Of a DNA stretch of 64,000 nt, positions 52,588 through 63,778 are shown piece after piece (the first letter of the stretch is position 1; each line of letters begins with the position of its first letter). The notes under the pieces were generated by a model. That model was not told the origin of the DNA. It searched no databases and saw only the letters and a program-made list of their open reading frames with translations. Position numbers and translations under genes: made by a program. Origin of the DNA: Pycnopodia helianthoides (Eukaryota > Echinodermata > Asteroidea > Forcipulatida > Asteriidae); assembly GCA_032158295.1 (NCBI GenBank), contig CM063258.1, forward strand, positions 4,174,001-4,238,000. Reading direction: 5' to 3'.

Positions 52588-55500
52588 TCAAGTTGTCGAT
52601 ACGGTGCTGTGTGGTGGTTCTGGTGGCGGTGCTTGGCCTGCTGCTGCTGCTGCTGCTGCTGCCGCAGTCCCCGGTGCGGTCTCCTCCGTCGGACTCTGTG
52701 CTGCTGGTGTCGAGCTCTGCCCTATGGTCGACAACATCGCTGGAAACAACTGGCTGTAGAGCTCGCCGAACTGGCTGATGTTCTTGTGTACGACGGCGTG
52801 CACTACCTCAGTGTACTTCGCTGTCACGCCTAAAAAGAGAATTAATGCTTGTGTTATTTAATTAGTCTAAAAAAAACCTATAATTTCTATCAAACCCTGC
52901 TTTCAAAATGTACGGAAACTCATTAAACCAACCATGTGAACCCATTCAATAGACCCGTCCCATGAAGTATGTAAATTGACGTCGCGCATGAGCACTCTCC
53001 CTACTGGCTGGCAAAATAAGTGAACATCGCACCTTTCTGTATGGGACTGGTGGTGACGTGACGCACACACGTTTGTGCGTATGCCTAGTGCACAACTCTA
53101 CAACCAATAGTGTCTGTACGCATGCGTGAATGTAATTAGCATATTTCATGGGGAAGGGTCCATTGCTTGGGCTGTGTATGGTGGCACAACTAATAATCAT
53201 AATATTTATTCAGGCAAAATTTATTCACAAGTATATGAACAAACATTAAAAATATATCAACAACTTACATTAAAGGCACAGTACACGTTTGGTAATTGGA
53301 GCCTACTGATTGTGTTAATCCTATATAAATGTAGGTACATACAATAAAACTAACCTGTGAAAATTTCACTTCAAAAGGTGGTCGCGCTTTTGAGATAACA
53401 CCGGAAAAACTGGAGCGAATATTTCCACGCATGAAGAATATTCCCATAGGAATACACAGTCTGAGAAACGTTTCTGACAGAAACGTTTCTCAGATTCAAA
53501 TTTTGGGGATTAAAAAGTGATATATTTTCCATAACCGATAGTATTTCGAAGTTGAAAGTTTCTCAAAATTCATTATACTACCCAAAGGTGCTGTACTTCT
53601 AACCAAGTAAGTTTTTATTGCCATTAATTTTAAGAGTCATTACCAAACGTGTACTGTGCCTTTAAACAACAGTGGAATGCCCAGAAGAGCAGACAAATTT
53701 AACTGTTGCCAAAAGGCCTATGTCTTTTAACTGCGCACAGAACCAACTGTGGTACTGGGCAGGTTTACTCATTCAAACCAGGGACCTATAACAAAAGAGG
53801 ACAATAGGGTCCCTGGTTGGTTGAAGGTCCTCAGTTGGAAAGTGTGTACAAAAAACAGTGAAAGTACAAACAAAAAAGGGAAAATAGGGGGTCCCAGATT
53901 GCAGGTGTTTACACACATGGGTGTGTTGAAGCATTCACCACATATCATACTGCAGGCTGGAATAGTTAATCTATCATTATGATTGGTCGAGAGGAGATCA
54001 CATGGCCACGTTTAAGCATGTGATATAAGCACGGCTAGAAGTTTTGAACCAACCTGGTGGGAAAGACGTGACGTTCCGGCCGTTGGCGTCTGTCTTAATC
54101 ACTGCACTGGGGCTCGGTGGGTTCTCCTGAAATAAATCAAACATTTTACATTCAAAGTCAAAGCACGAAAGCACCTTGAAAATTGGACAATTCATCACGA
54201 ATCTTAAAACTTTCAAATCAAAGACTAGAGAGTGCACGGGTGATTCTGAATTAATAAATACCCAGGATAGTTTATCACTGGGCATGCTCAGTGAGCATGC
54301 TCAGTGGTCACGCTCAGTGGTCACGCTCAGTGGTCACGCTCAGTGGTCACGCTCAGTGGTCTAGCGGTTAAAACATCTGCTCTAAAATGTAAGGATGGTG
54401 AGTTTGAGTCCCATCCGAATAGCCTGTGGATTAAACTAATCTCCCCCCCCCCCCATATATTTTCTAAAGAAGTACCTTAAGACACGCCCAGACAGTTGTC
54501 AGAAGAAGGTAGATCTCACTCGGTGCCAGACTAGGAAAGAGCAGACTGCAGTAACACAGTGGGGGAGGCAGGAATCCAGACTGGGGAGAAACAACATTAT
54601 ATATAGCAATCTTTAATTCCTCAGTCGACAACATAATAAGAGTTACTTAAAGACACTGGACACCTTTGGTAACTGTCAAAGACCAGTCTTCTCACTTGGT
54701 GTATCTCAACATATGCACAAAATAACAAACCTGTGAAAATTGAACTCAATTGGTCGTCAAAAAAACACCCTTGTCACATGAAGTTGTGTGCTTTCAGATG
54801 CTTGATTACTGAGAAATTGCTTCTTCTCAAAAATACTTCAGAGGGAGCCGTTTCTCACAATGTTTTATACTATCAACAGCTCTCCATTGCTCGTTACCAA
54901 GTAAGTTTTTATGCTAACAATTATTTTGAGTAATTACCAATAGTGTCCAGTGCCTTTAAAAATGACAATGACCGATCCACTCAATCCTGCCTGCTAAATC
55001 AACTGCCTAAACAACAGCACTCAGATGGGATGGATTAGGAGTGGGGTTAGGGTTTCATGCGCTACTCAAGTGGGTGTCGTTGATAGACAGTTGTTGTAGT
55101 GGGCGGGGGCTTAATGAATTGATTTTTTTTGTAGAAACAAGACGTACAAAAGCAAAGTACCTGATTTAAGCATTCCAGGAGTCTGCAAGATGCCCGGAGT
55201 TGACTCGGTGCATGCAGGCCTTTCTCTGCACGGCTACTCATCCAGAATGATATCAATGTTGCTTGTAGACTGTATAAAATCACTGTGCACTGACACAATG
55301 CAGGGGGCACTAGAAACAGACAGATTTACATACCAAACTTAATGACCAATGATGTGACTGGGGATACTAGAAACAGACAGATTTACATACCAAACTTAAT
55401 GATCCAATGATGCGATTGGGGTACTAGAAACAGTAAGATTTACATACCAAACTTAATGAGCCAATGATGTGACTGGGGATACTAGAAACAGACAGATTTG

Positions 55501-58500
55501 CATACCAACTTCATGATCCAACGATAGACTGGGATACCAGAAACAGACAGATTTACGTTTCTAAGCGCTACAGTATTTATCCTGGAAGGTATTTGGAGCT
55601 ACGTTTTGAAGTTTTTCTTTTACATAGCACCATGTAATGGTTTACACGGTGCTGTGAGTGGTGCAATATGCAGCCAATCAAGCCAGAAAAACCAAGGCCA
55701 ACCCCTTCTCATTACGATAAGTGCACTGTGTTTTTTTTTACGTGCATTACACAACACACGGGACCTACGGCTTTACGTCCCATCCGAAGGACGCAGCAAT
55801 AATGGTTATAGTCTTGCTTAAGGACAAAAGTGTCACGACCAGGACTCGAACCCACACTCTGCTGATCAGAAACACCAGAGCTTTGAGTCCGGTGTTCTTA
55901 TCCGTTCTTATCGGCCACGACACCCACAAGTGAAGTGGTTAAACCCCCCAAAAATACAGAAAATAAAGGCCTTCGATTGGTCTTTTTTTATATTATTATT
56001 ATCATATCTTTCTGGTAATGAAACCAAGGGACCCTCAAAAGCGACTAGCACTGTGACCCGTAGGCCTGAAGGTACCTGTGTGGAGAAGACGATGAAGAAG
56101 TGTCAGTTTTAGATGTGGGAGGGAAAACCTGAAGTAGGAAAAAAACCCACACAATCAGGTAGGGACTGAAAACCCAATCCACATACAAGGCTCCAGTCCG
56201 GGATTCGAACCGGGGCCCACAGAGGTGAAAGGCAGGGAAAGAAACCACTGAGCCAACCTATTTCTCCAGTTTGAACTAACCTCTGCTGACCATCTCTAAG
56301 ATGTCAAAGAGTAATGGATTCTCATCAAAACGTCTCCTGACGCACAAATCTCTGCAAAAAAATAAATAAATAAAATATTACACACATTTTTCAAATAAAT
56401 TGATACACTCTCATAGCGAAACTCGAAAACAACGTCATTAGATATCAACAAAAATGGGTCTGTACATTCAAAGAGGAATTTTTGCATGTCGAAGTGTCAA
56501 ATTCATCGTTTTGGGGTTAAATATCAAATTCAGGAATGAACTAAAAAAATTCCCGTAGAAAAAATTTACAGACCCATATATTTCAAATATTGCATCACTC
56601 GATGTTTTAGGATGTTGACAAAATTTGCACTGAAAGGGTATCAAATACAATGGAATTTTAAACCATTTTTAACGTGACGTTAGAGACTTTTTTTCACTTT
56701 CAAAAGGACTCTATCTCTTGAAAAAAAATGAGTATATCGTAAAATTTAATTTGACCTTGAAACCCCTCTATATAAAGACTGTGGAAGTCATGCAGTGTAA
56801 TAGAATTTAATGTAATAGAAACAAAATCCTGCAGATGGAACCAAATTCGTGAGAGACTTGTGCAGTCAATAAGCCCCTTGCATATGACGTCACAAGACCC
56901 AAACAGCGCCCTCACTGAGGCCAATAAAGACCTATCATTGGCTGAGAGTTGTGTGTGGCGCATTCTTTGTTCCCTTGACCCAAGTGATGGCAGCCGAAGC
57001 TGCTGTGACTTCTGTACGTTTCAACAGAAAAAAATACAAGCCACAGGGGGAGGGGTGGGGGGGGGAAGGCCCTACAGAAGTTCATGTACCTTTCAACAGT
57101 CACTTTCATGTGTTCTTCATCGGGCCATGTGATACCAACATGGGTGATGTCGGGGCATGCTAACTCCACCAGCATGGTGGAGAGCATCTTAGCAGCTTTG
57201 TCTTCCACCTTCTTGGGGGCGACTGAAGACGGAGAAGGGGAGGGTCTCAACGACGGATCTTGAAAGCCGCAACAGGAATGGATGGTGTTCAGGAAATACT
57301 GGCAATTCCAAAGAACCTCATCCTAAGATAGAAATCATCGCAAGGATTACTTTGGAGAGGTTTGTTTCGCAGCATTTCGAATATACCTGGATCCCGATTC
57401 TAGATATTGACTTTATACAAAATTGCCTCATTTTTTCCTTGAACAGTTGTCTACTGGTTCAGTGCTTAAAGCCACGCGAGAGAACAGTTTCTCAAAAAAG
57501 TAACGAAAATAATATTTTACAGTGTACTTGTTTCCTTTTCCTTCTTCATTCGTTATTTGCGGAATGACTTGAATTACCGACTAACACTGAATACTGCAGA
57601 TCTTTCATCGTGATGCAAGAAATGTTGATAAAGGCATAATGTTTTTTTTGACAAAGCTTGAATTCTGCCACTTCAACAACATTGCCACGGTGCCCTTTTT
57701 GAAATTTACAGAATTGAAATGACGCAGTGCATGATACGCCCTTTTGAACCTGAAGTTATATGGAAGGTTTTTTTTGTCTTCATTCGTTTTTCTTTTTGCC
57801 GGATGACTTGAAATAGTGAGACACATTGAAAACTCTGGATCTGGCGCTAAATCGTGATGCAAGAAATGTTTGATAAAGGCACCGGCTTTTTGACATAGTT
57901 TGAATTCTGCAAATTCAACAACATTGCGACGGTGCCCTTTTTAAGCTTTACAAAATTCCCATAATGCACTGCAATTTTGAGAAAAAAGGCAAGGCAATCA
58001 TTGCCGTGCCCTCTTTGAGCCCGAAGTTCGGATCCCGTACCTTGGATGTCTTTGGTCCGACCGCCTGAGGTTTCAGACCTCTACCGATCGTCCCGGCGTG
58101 GAACACGGCCGAGTTGCTGGCCGGCAACGTGAAGGAGGCGTTGGCAAACTTCTGGTTGTCCCTCAGCAGGGACGTCGGTTTGTCTCGCAGGGGGACAACC
58201 TCTCCATCGACGCAGGGCTTCCCTCCAAACAGGACACAGTTTTGCTAAAAAATAGTCATTTGCGAAGAAAAAAAGTTTTCATCAGAGTTTACGGCTGTTT
58301 TCATCAGAGTTTACGGCTATCTAAGCTACATTTCACAGTCGATTCAAGTACAAAAATGCTAAGTTACATTCAGGCATGCAACTGTAACTTCACCCAAAAA
58401 GAGGAAATGACAAAATTTCAATGATTTTGTACAGTATTTTTCAATTTTGAATGGTAAAACTGAGAATAAAACAGAGGAAATCAGCTGATCCGAGGAAAAG

Positions 58501-60972
58501 TTGCATGCCTGTACACTGTCGATACAAATATTAAAAAAAAGCAAAATTACACGTGCAACACTTCTTAATTCATAGTTGTTACGTTAAAATCTATTATCTG
58601 AAAGAAACGGATGGGGACTACTTTAGTGAATCGATGTTTAACTAAATTTGCACTCTCACTAACAGTTCTCCAGAATATGGCTGGCTGTCAGTGAGGGCAC
58701 ACATAACCACATCAATCTCCACTCTGCTGTTTCTCACTGGGGGATAGTGGAGATTGGCTGTTGATTAAACGGGGGGTTAGTTTATGGGCTCTTGCAATTT
58801 CAGGGGGTGGAAATTATTAATCGAGTAACAGCGGAAGAACACAAAACAATAAAACAGAGAATAGCACAAGCAACAACGAAAACAAGAAAAAAAAGGAAAG
58901 ATTGTCAAAATCAACCTTCGAGCATGTCATTCAACGATGGTGTTTATACATACCCTATTTGTCAGCCCGTCCATCAGCGTCCTTAGCACCAACTGCTGAC
59001 CCATCGGGATGCGACACCACATAGACAAGTAGCTCTGACAGTTCCGCAGAATGCGCCGTCTGTTCAAGGCCTCTGTGAGAATCGTGTGAAATTTGCGGCT
59101 TAAAACTTGAACAGTGTCTGGTGCACTGACTTGCCCGGTCACAACCGAACACTAGACTTGACAAAAATAAAGTCCTCAGACTAAGAATCTCTGCATAGCC
59201 ATCCTGCAGTTTCAAAAGCCGTTTAGCAAGAAATCTTGCTTACAAAATCTAAAACAAGCTCAGCGAAAAAATAGCAGGGAACCAGTCACAAGGAAATTAC
59301 ATTGCATGCAATTTTGGCTGGTAACTCAACTTCTGTCAGCCACTTTTTTTTGCTCACAAATTTTTTTCTCAACAGCTTTTACAGAGTATGACCCATTTTG
59401 GCAAAGTGTGGAACATTGCCACCGTAGTTCATACTGAAAACTATGTTTGAGCTTTCAACCTCAGTGGTGTAATCATGCGAAACCTTGCCTAGGGCCCAAT
59501 TTCATAGAGCTGCTTAAGCATAAAATATTGCTTAACAAATTTCTGCTTAGCAGAAATGAGCAGGATACCAGTCACAAATTGTACACACTATATGGTAGTT
59601 TGGCTAGTAACCTTATTCTGTAAGCATAATTTTGTTGTGCTTAGCTACTTTTTGTGCTTAAGCAGCTTTATGAAACTGGGCCCTGATCCCGAACCAACGA
59701 ACTCACTCGATGTGATGAGCATCGCAGTAAAGAAAAACTCGGCCGCCGACTGAGCAACTCCGACCAGCGTCACCATGGTAACTGGCTCCGGCCGCCAATC
59801 AGATAGAGGAGTTCCATCGTCTGCGTGGCGATCAGTAAATCCGAGTGATGGAGTTGAGTCGACAGCGAATGCAGGTGAGGGGTCAACGCTTTGGTGAACT
59901 TTGACCTTGCAATGTCGCGCCCCTCACCGACGGTCTCCCACTTGACAAGCTGTGTGATGTTGACCAGAAGCTGGTAGGTCTGAGAAGGAGGGGAGGGGAG
60001 GGGAGGGAGGAGGGACGTTAATAAATGTGATTGAAATGTTTGGTGTTTTTTTTTTCATGTAGAGGTGATTACAAAATGGCAGGCATGTTGGCGATGTGTG
60101 AAATTAATAAACAAAATAAAATGTTATATGGTTTTTGAGGCATTGTATGTTGAGGTATCAATGTATATTCGGTTTGCGGTCACACCATGTGTATAATTAT
60201 CTACTTTGCTGTGTAGATTTTGTTCTTTAGAGACCTTGTCTTGTTATTTGTTATACTATCGCGGAGTAGATTATCGGAATTCGGGAGACTTCTCAGTTCT
60301 GAAAAGAACTGTCCTGCTTATTAACTACTAAAAAATCTCATAAAAAACAATATATTAAAAAAATGAATCCAAAGCTTACCTCCAGTTCTTCGATACGCTG
60401 TAACTGGTTCATGGTCTTGTTGACTGTCTTTATGAGAACGCTTGGAAAGGTGGCTTCAATCTCGGCCTGCAGCGATGTGAACAGGCCGACCTGAAAGAAA
60501 ATATAGGAATTCAAGTTTACTTTGGTGGTTAGTTCCCTGTAGCCACCATCCCTTGGCACTTTTGAGCTCCGTTTCAGCTCATGGTAAGTAGGCGAGTGAA
60601 TTGGTCTTAAAACGTTAGAGACCAAAGCAGCCACAAGCGACTTAAACCAAAATACCTGTAGCGGCCGCAAATGACCACAAGATTTTACCTACTTCCAATC
60701 AACCGAAAAAAGGTCACAGTAAATTTCAAGGCCCGAATTGACATTTTCCAATGTTTCCACTTATATTACCTTAGGTAAAAGACAATAGAAATTTCTGTCC
60801 TGTGCTATTTTTTCAAGACATTTTTAGTCTAAATAATTAGCCATATCTTTGGGCGTACAGTGATGATCAAACAGAAATGCACAGAAGACTAATTTCTAAG
60901 CAAAATAAGATGTCACAATACAAATCACTATGGCGATAGTGGAGACTACCAAACACGATACCATCGATTTAG

Positions 60973-61025
<53 letters not shown>

Positions 61026-63778
61026 TGGCATTTAAAGACGCTCTACTCAGTAAACTAAACCACAGATAACAAGGTAACTCATCTCAGCCAAGACGACTTA
61101 ATGAACTTAAGATGTTGACTAATCGTGTTAATTTATCTCCCCAAGATGACTATTAAGAAGTCCACGTACCACCTTAGTTTCAGTACGTCAACTTGCTAAG
61201 ATAAATTAACACAGGAAGTCGACTTCTCAGTTTCAGTAAGTCCACTTCTTAGTTTCAGTGAGTCGACTTCTTAGTTTCAGTAAGTCCACTTCTTAGTGTC
61301 AGTAAGTCCACTTCTTAGTGTCAGTGAGTCGACTTCTCAGTGTCAGTGAGTCGACTTCTTAGTGTCAGTAAGTCGACTTCTTAGTGTCAGTGAGTCCACT
61401 TCTTAGTGTCAGTGAGTCCACTTCTTAGTGTCAGCAAGTCCACTTCTTAGTGTCAGTGAGTCCACTTCTTAGTGTCAGCAAGTCGATTTCTTAGTGTCAG
61501 TAAGTCGACTTCTTAGTGTCAGTGAGTCCACTTCTTAGTTTCAGTGAGTCGACTTCTTAGTTTCAGTGAGTCGACTTCTTAGTGTCAGTGAGTCCACTTC
61601 TTAATGTCAGTGAGTCGACTTCTTAGTGTCAGTAAGTCCACTTCTTAGTGTCAGTAAGTCCACTTCTTAGTTTCAGTGAGTCGACTTCTTAGTTTCAGTA
61701 AGTCCACTTCTTAGTTTCAGTAAGTCCACTTCTTAGTGTCAGTAAGTCCACTTCTTAGTGTCAGTGAGTCGACTTCTTAGTGTCAGTAAGTCCACTTCTT
61801 AGTTTCAGTAAGTCCACTTCTTAGTGTCAGTGAGTCGACTTCTTAGTGTCAGTAAGTCCACTTCTTAGTGTCAGTGAGTCGACTTCTTAGTGTCAGTGAG
61901 TCGACTTCTTAGTTTCAGTAAGTCCACTTCTTAGTTTCAGTGAGTCGACTTCTTAGTTTCAGTAAGTCCACTTCTTAGTTTCAGTAAGTCCACTTCTTAG
62001 TGTCAGTAAGTCCACTTCTTAGTGTCAGTGAGTCGACTTCTTAGTGTCAGTAAGTCCACTTCTTAGTTTCAGTAAGTCCACTTCTTAGTGTCAGTGAGTC
62101 AACTTCTTAGTGTCAGTAAGTCCACTTCTTAGTTTCAGTAAGTCCACTTCTTAGTGTCAGTGAGTCGACTTCTTAGTGTCAGTAAGTCCACTTCTTAGTT
62201 TCAGTAAGTCCACTTCTTAGTGTCAGTGAGTCGACTTCTTAGTGTCAGTAAGTCCACTTCTTAGTTTCAGTAAGTCCACTTCTTAGTGTCAGTGAGTCGA
62301 CTTCTTAGTGTCAGTAAGTCGACTTCTTAGTTTCAGTAAGTCGACTTCTTAGTTTCAGTAAGTAGACTTCTTAGTGTCAGTAAGTCGACTTCTTAGTTTC
62401 AGTGAGTCGACTTCTTAGTTTCAGTAAGTCGACTTCTTAGTTTCAGTAAGTCGACTTCTTAGTTTCAGTAAGTCGACTTGCTGAGATAAATTAACACAGT
62501 AAGTCGACTTCTTAGTGTCAGAAAAGCCTGGTTCATACTTCCTGCGAATGCGAATGCGAAGCAAATACTGACAAATTCGCAAACGAATAATTCGCAGCAG
62601 TTGAGCTGTGCTCTACTCTTGCCAATTATTCGCAGCAAAAATAGAGTTGTGACATCAACATTTGCTTTGCATTTGCATTCGCAGGAAGTACGAACCGTTC
62701 TTAAGTCGACTTCTTAGTGTCAGTAAGTCAACTTGGTGAGATAAATTTGGGGTCAAACAAATTTTGAAAAAAAAAGATCAACATTCTTTTACATTGATCA
62801 TTCTGAATGGGCCCCTTAGTGTCAGTAAGTCCACTTGGTGAGATCAATAACTACAGTAAGTCGACTTCTTCTTGTCAGTAAGTCGCAAGACAAAATCTTG
62901 ATCTCACAAACAAACACCAGAGCTTATCTGTGATCTTGGACACCCACCTTGGAGGTCGTCGATTGTCGGATGAGTACGTAAGTCAAAATGTCTGTAGAGC
63001 AACTCTCTCCGCAGTGTACACCAATCAGACCAAGGAGTCTCTGTAACCATGGTAACCTATATTTGCAGAATAATACAAAAAGATACAGCAATTAAGATTT
63101 TTGGGTCAAGAAATATTTTCTCCCCCCTACTGTCAGTAACATTTGTCAGTGAGTTGACAAACCATTTGAAACTTGAAGGGCTGTGTACCATGGACTGTGT
63201 ACTTTGTAGATGCTTTGGCATGAAGTATCACATGTTTCACTTCAGGACCATTTTGACTCGAATTAACCCTCCTGCCGATTGACCATTTGAAACATTCAGG
63301 CATGACACTCGACCCTCAAAATAAAAGTCAGAAAGTTATATTTTGTTTAAACTTGAAACTGAGAGTAAAAACCATGTACAGCGCATGCATCAATACGTTG
63401 TTGTAAAATGCGCTATATAAGAACCAGTTACTGTTATTATAGTTATTTTCAAAGAGCCATCAGAAAGCATGATCAGTCAAGCGTGTAAATTGTTTTGAAT
63501 GGTTAAAAAGTAACACCTACCAGAGTGTACCGGAGCTAATAAAGAGAATCTCTACATACGAACAAAAGAGTTAATAATTATACGAGGGTTGAGTTTGTGG
63601 TTTACCTGAAGTCGTTTGCCGTCAGGATGTCAGCGCACAGTGTGTTGGTGTACTTCTGGAGCTCTGATAGGAATGGGATCTGGGCGGCCTCCTGCATTGT
63701 TGTACCTGTCTGTTGAGCTAAGGAGAGGTTACCAGTCTGGCTGTACACAGATCGCTGTAAATCTAGCACAAGGAGATC
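52588..63778 (-). CDS. INTS5: Integrator complex subunit 5, last twelve exons (N-terminus outside window)
   Basis: INTS5 is a helical-repeat scaffold subunit of the nuclear Integrator complex, which cleaves snRNA and paused Pol II transcripts. Exons in transcript order: 63606-63778, 62948-63056, 60380-60490, 59707-59979, 58954-59072, 58041-58244, 57090-57322, 56281-56351, 55161-55309, 54476-54580, 54054-54126, 52588-52829. All junctions are GT-AG and in phase. Diagnostic segments are SAVFHAGTIGRGLKP, ITWPDEEHMKVTVERDL, FDENPLLFDILEMVSR, PALCQCTVILYSLQA and LAPSEIYLLLTTVWACLK, each matching human INTS5 in the same order. The end is VVHAVVHKNISQFGELYSQL, then a Pro/Ala tail with a polyalanine run and TGA at 52588. 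About 621 of the roughly 1,000 residues are present. One frameshift is needed in exon 59707-59979, near 59790 in CCGGCCGCC. The first base of the window's first exon is in phase 0. Confidence 0.9.
53270..53665. mobile_element. TTAA-flanked MITE in INTS5 last intron
   Basis: TTAAAGGCACAGTACACGTT at the left and AACGTGTACTGTGCCTTTAA at the right, perfectly inverted. The centre has AGAAACGTTTCTGACAGAAACGTTTCT. Confidence 0.8.
54286..54362. repeat. 13-bp tandem repeat CAGTGGTCACGCT
   Basis: About five copies of CAGTGGTCACGCT, preceded by a CAGTGAGCATGCT variant. The array runs straight into the tRNA-like segment at 54356. Confidence 0.8.
54356..54417 (+). repeat. tRNA-like SINE head
   Basis: GTGGTCTAGCGGTTAAAAC resembles an A box and GAGTTTGAGTCCCATCC a B box with acceptor arm. 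No matching stems for a full cloverleaf are apparent, so I do not call a tRNA gene. Confidence 0.4.
54647..54959. mobile_element. TTAA-flanked MITE in INTS5 intron
   Basis: TTAAAGACACTGGACACCTT at the left and AATAGTGTCCAGTGCCTTTAA at the right. It shares ACTGTCAAAGACCAGTCTTC with 38390 and 10552-type elements. Confidence 0.8.
55310..55557. repeat. 57-bp tandem repeat abutting INTS5 3' splice site
   Basis: CTAGAAACAG starts at 55310, 55367, 55424 and 55482, with a CCAGAAACAG variant at 55537. Between them lies ATTTACATACCAAACTTAATG. The first CTAG is the splice acceptor of exon 55161-55309 read on the minus strand. Confidence 0.85.
55557..55923 (-). repeat. tRNA-derived SINE, reverse, in INTS5 intron
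   Basis: Body ACATAGCACCATGTAATGG, ACGTGCATTACACAACACAC and CGTCCCATCCGAAGGACG; reversed head ACCAGGACTCGAACCC and TTATCGGCCACGACAC. Confidence 0.8.
56180..56265 (-). repeat. tRNA-like fragment
   Basis: CCGGGATTCGAACCGGGGCCC followed by AACCACTGAGCCAACC, a reversed tRNA-like piece, probably a SINE head. Confidence 0.4.
57540..57960. repeat. Diverged direct duplication, about 245-bp unit
   Basis: GGAATGACTTGAATTACCGAC, CGTGATGCAAGAAATGTTGAT and CAACATTGCCACGGTGCCCT occur at 57560-57700. Variants GGATGACTTGAAATAGTGAG, CGTGATGCAAGAAATGTTTG and CAACATTGCGACGGTGCCCT are at 57800-57940. Confidence 0.65.
59491..59684. mobile_element. GGGCCCAATTTC MITE in INTS5 intron
   Basis: AGGGCCCAATTTCATAGAGC at the left and GCTTTATGAAACTGGGCCCT at the right. 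The body is in the opposite orientation to 23545-23742. Confidence 0.8.
60128..60330 (+). repeat. GGCATTGTATGTTGAGGT-family repeat
   Basis: GGTTTTTGAGGCATTGTATG, CGGTTTGCGGTCACACCATG and CTCAGTTCTGAAAAGAACTG. It is the plus copy of 20640-20900, here in an INTS5 intron. Confidence 0.6.
60605..60900. mobile_element. Old diverged relative of the nested 49552 element
   Basis: TTAAAACGTTAGAGACC, ACCTGTAGCGGCCGCAAATG, CCGAATTGACATTTTCCAAT and TTGGGCGTACAGTGATGAT parallel the order in 49552-49857. The TTAA and terminal repeats are eroded on the right. Confidence 0.55.
60973..61025. repeat. AAT microsatellite
   Basis: About 17 uninterrupted AAT triplets. Confidence 0.95.
61151..62521. repeat. 22-bp minisatellite, about 60 units, with 66-bp higher-order period
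   Basis: The unit is TAAGTCCACTTCTTAGTGTCAG, varying at three places (TAAG/TGAG, CCAC/CGAC, GTGTCAG/GTTTCAG). From about 62030 to 62300 three variants repeat in fixed order, giving a 66-bp period. Both edges carry AGATAAATTAACACAG. The array lies in the INTS5 intron between exons 60380-60490 and 62948-63056. Confidence 0.95.
62527..62705. mobile_element. GAATGCGAATGCG MITE at the edge of the minisatellite
   Basis: GCCTGGTTCATACTTCCTGC at the left and GCAGGAAGTACGAACCGTTC at the right. It is similar to 16246-16451. The 22-bp repeat resumes after it (AAGTCGACTTCTTAGTGTCAG). Confidence 0.75.
63385..63445 (+). repeat. SINE tail fragment
   Basis: CAATACGTTGTTGTAAAATGC and GCTATATAAGAACCAGTTAC match the tail at 39540-39590. 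Confidence 0.5.

Noticed and set aside
56912..57250. 112-codon frame as a separate gene
   Set aside because: Its conserved half is INTS5 exon 57090-57322. The rest is intron read past the GTACAT donor.
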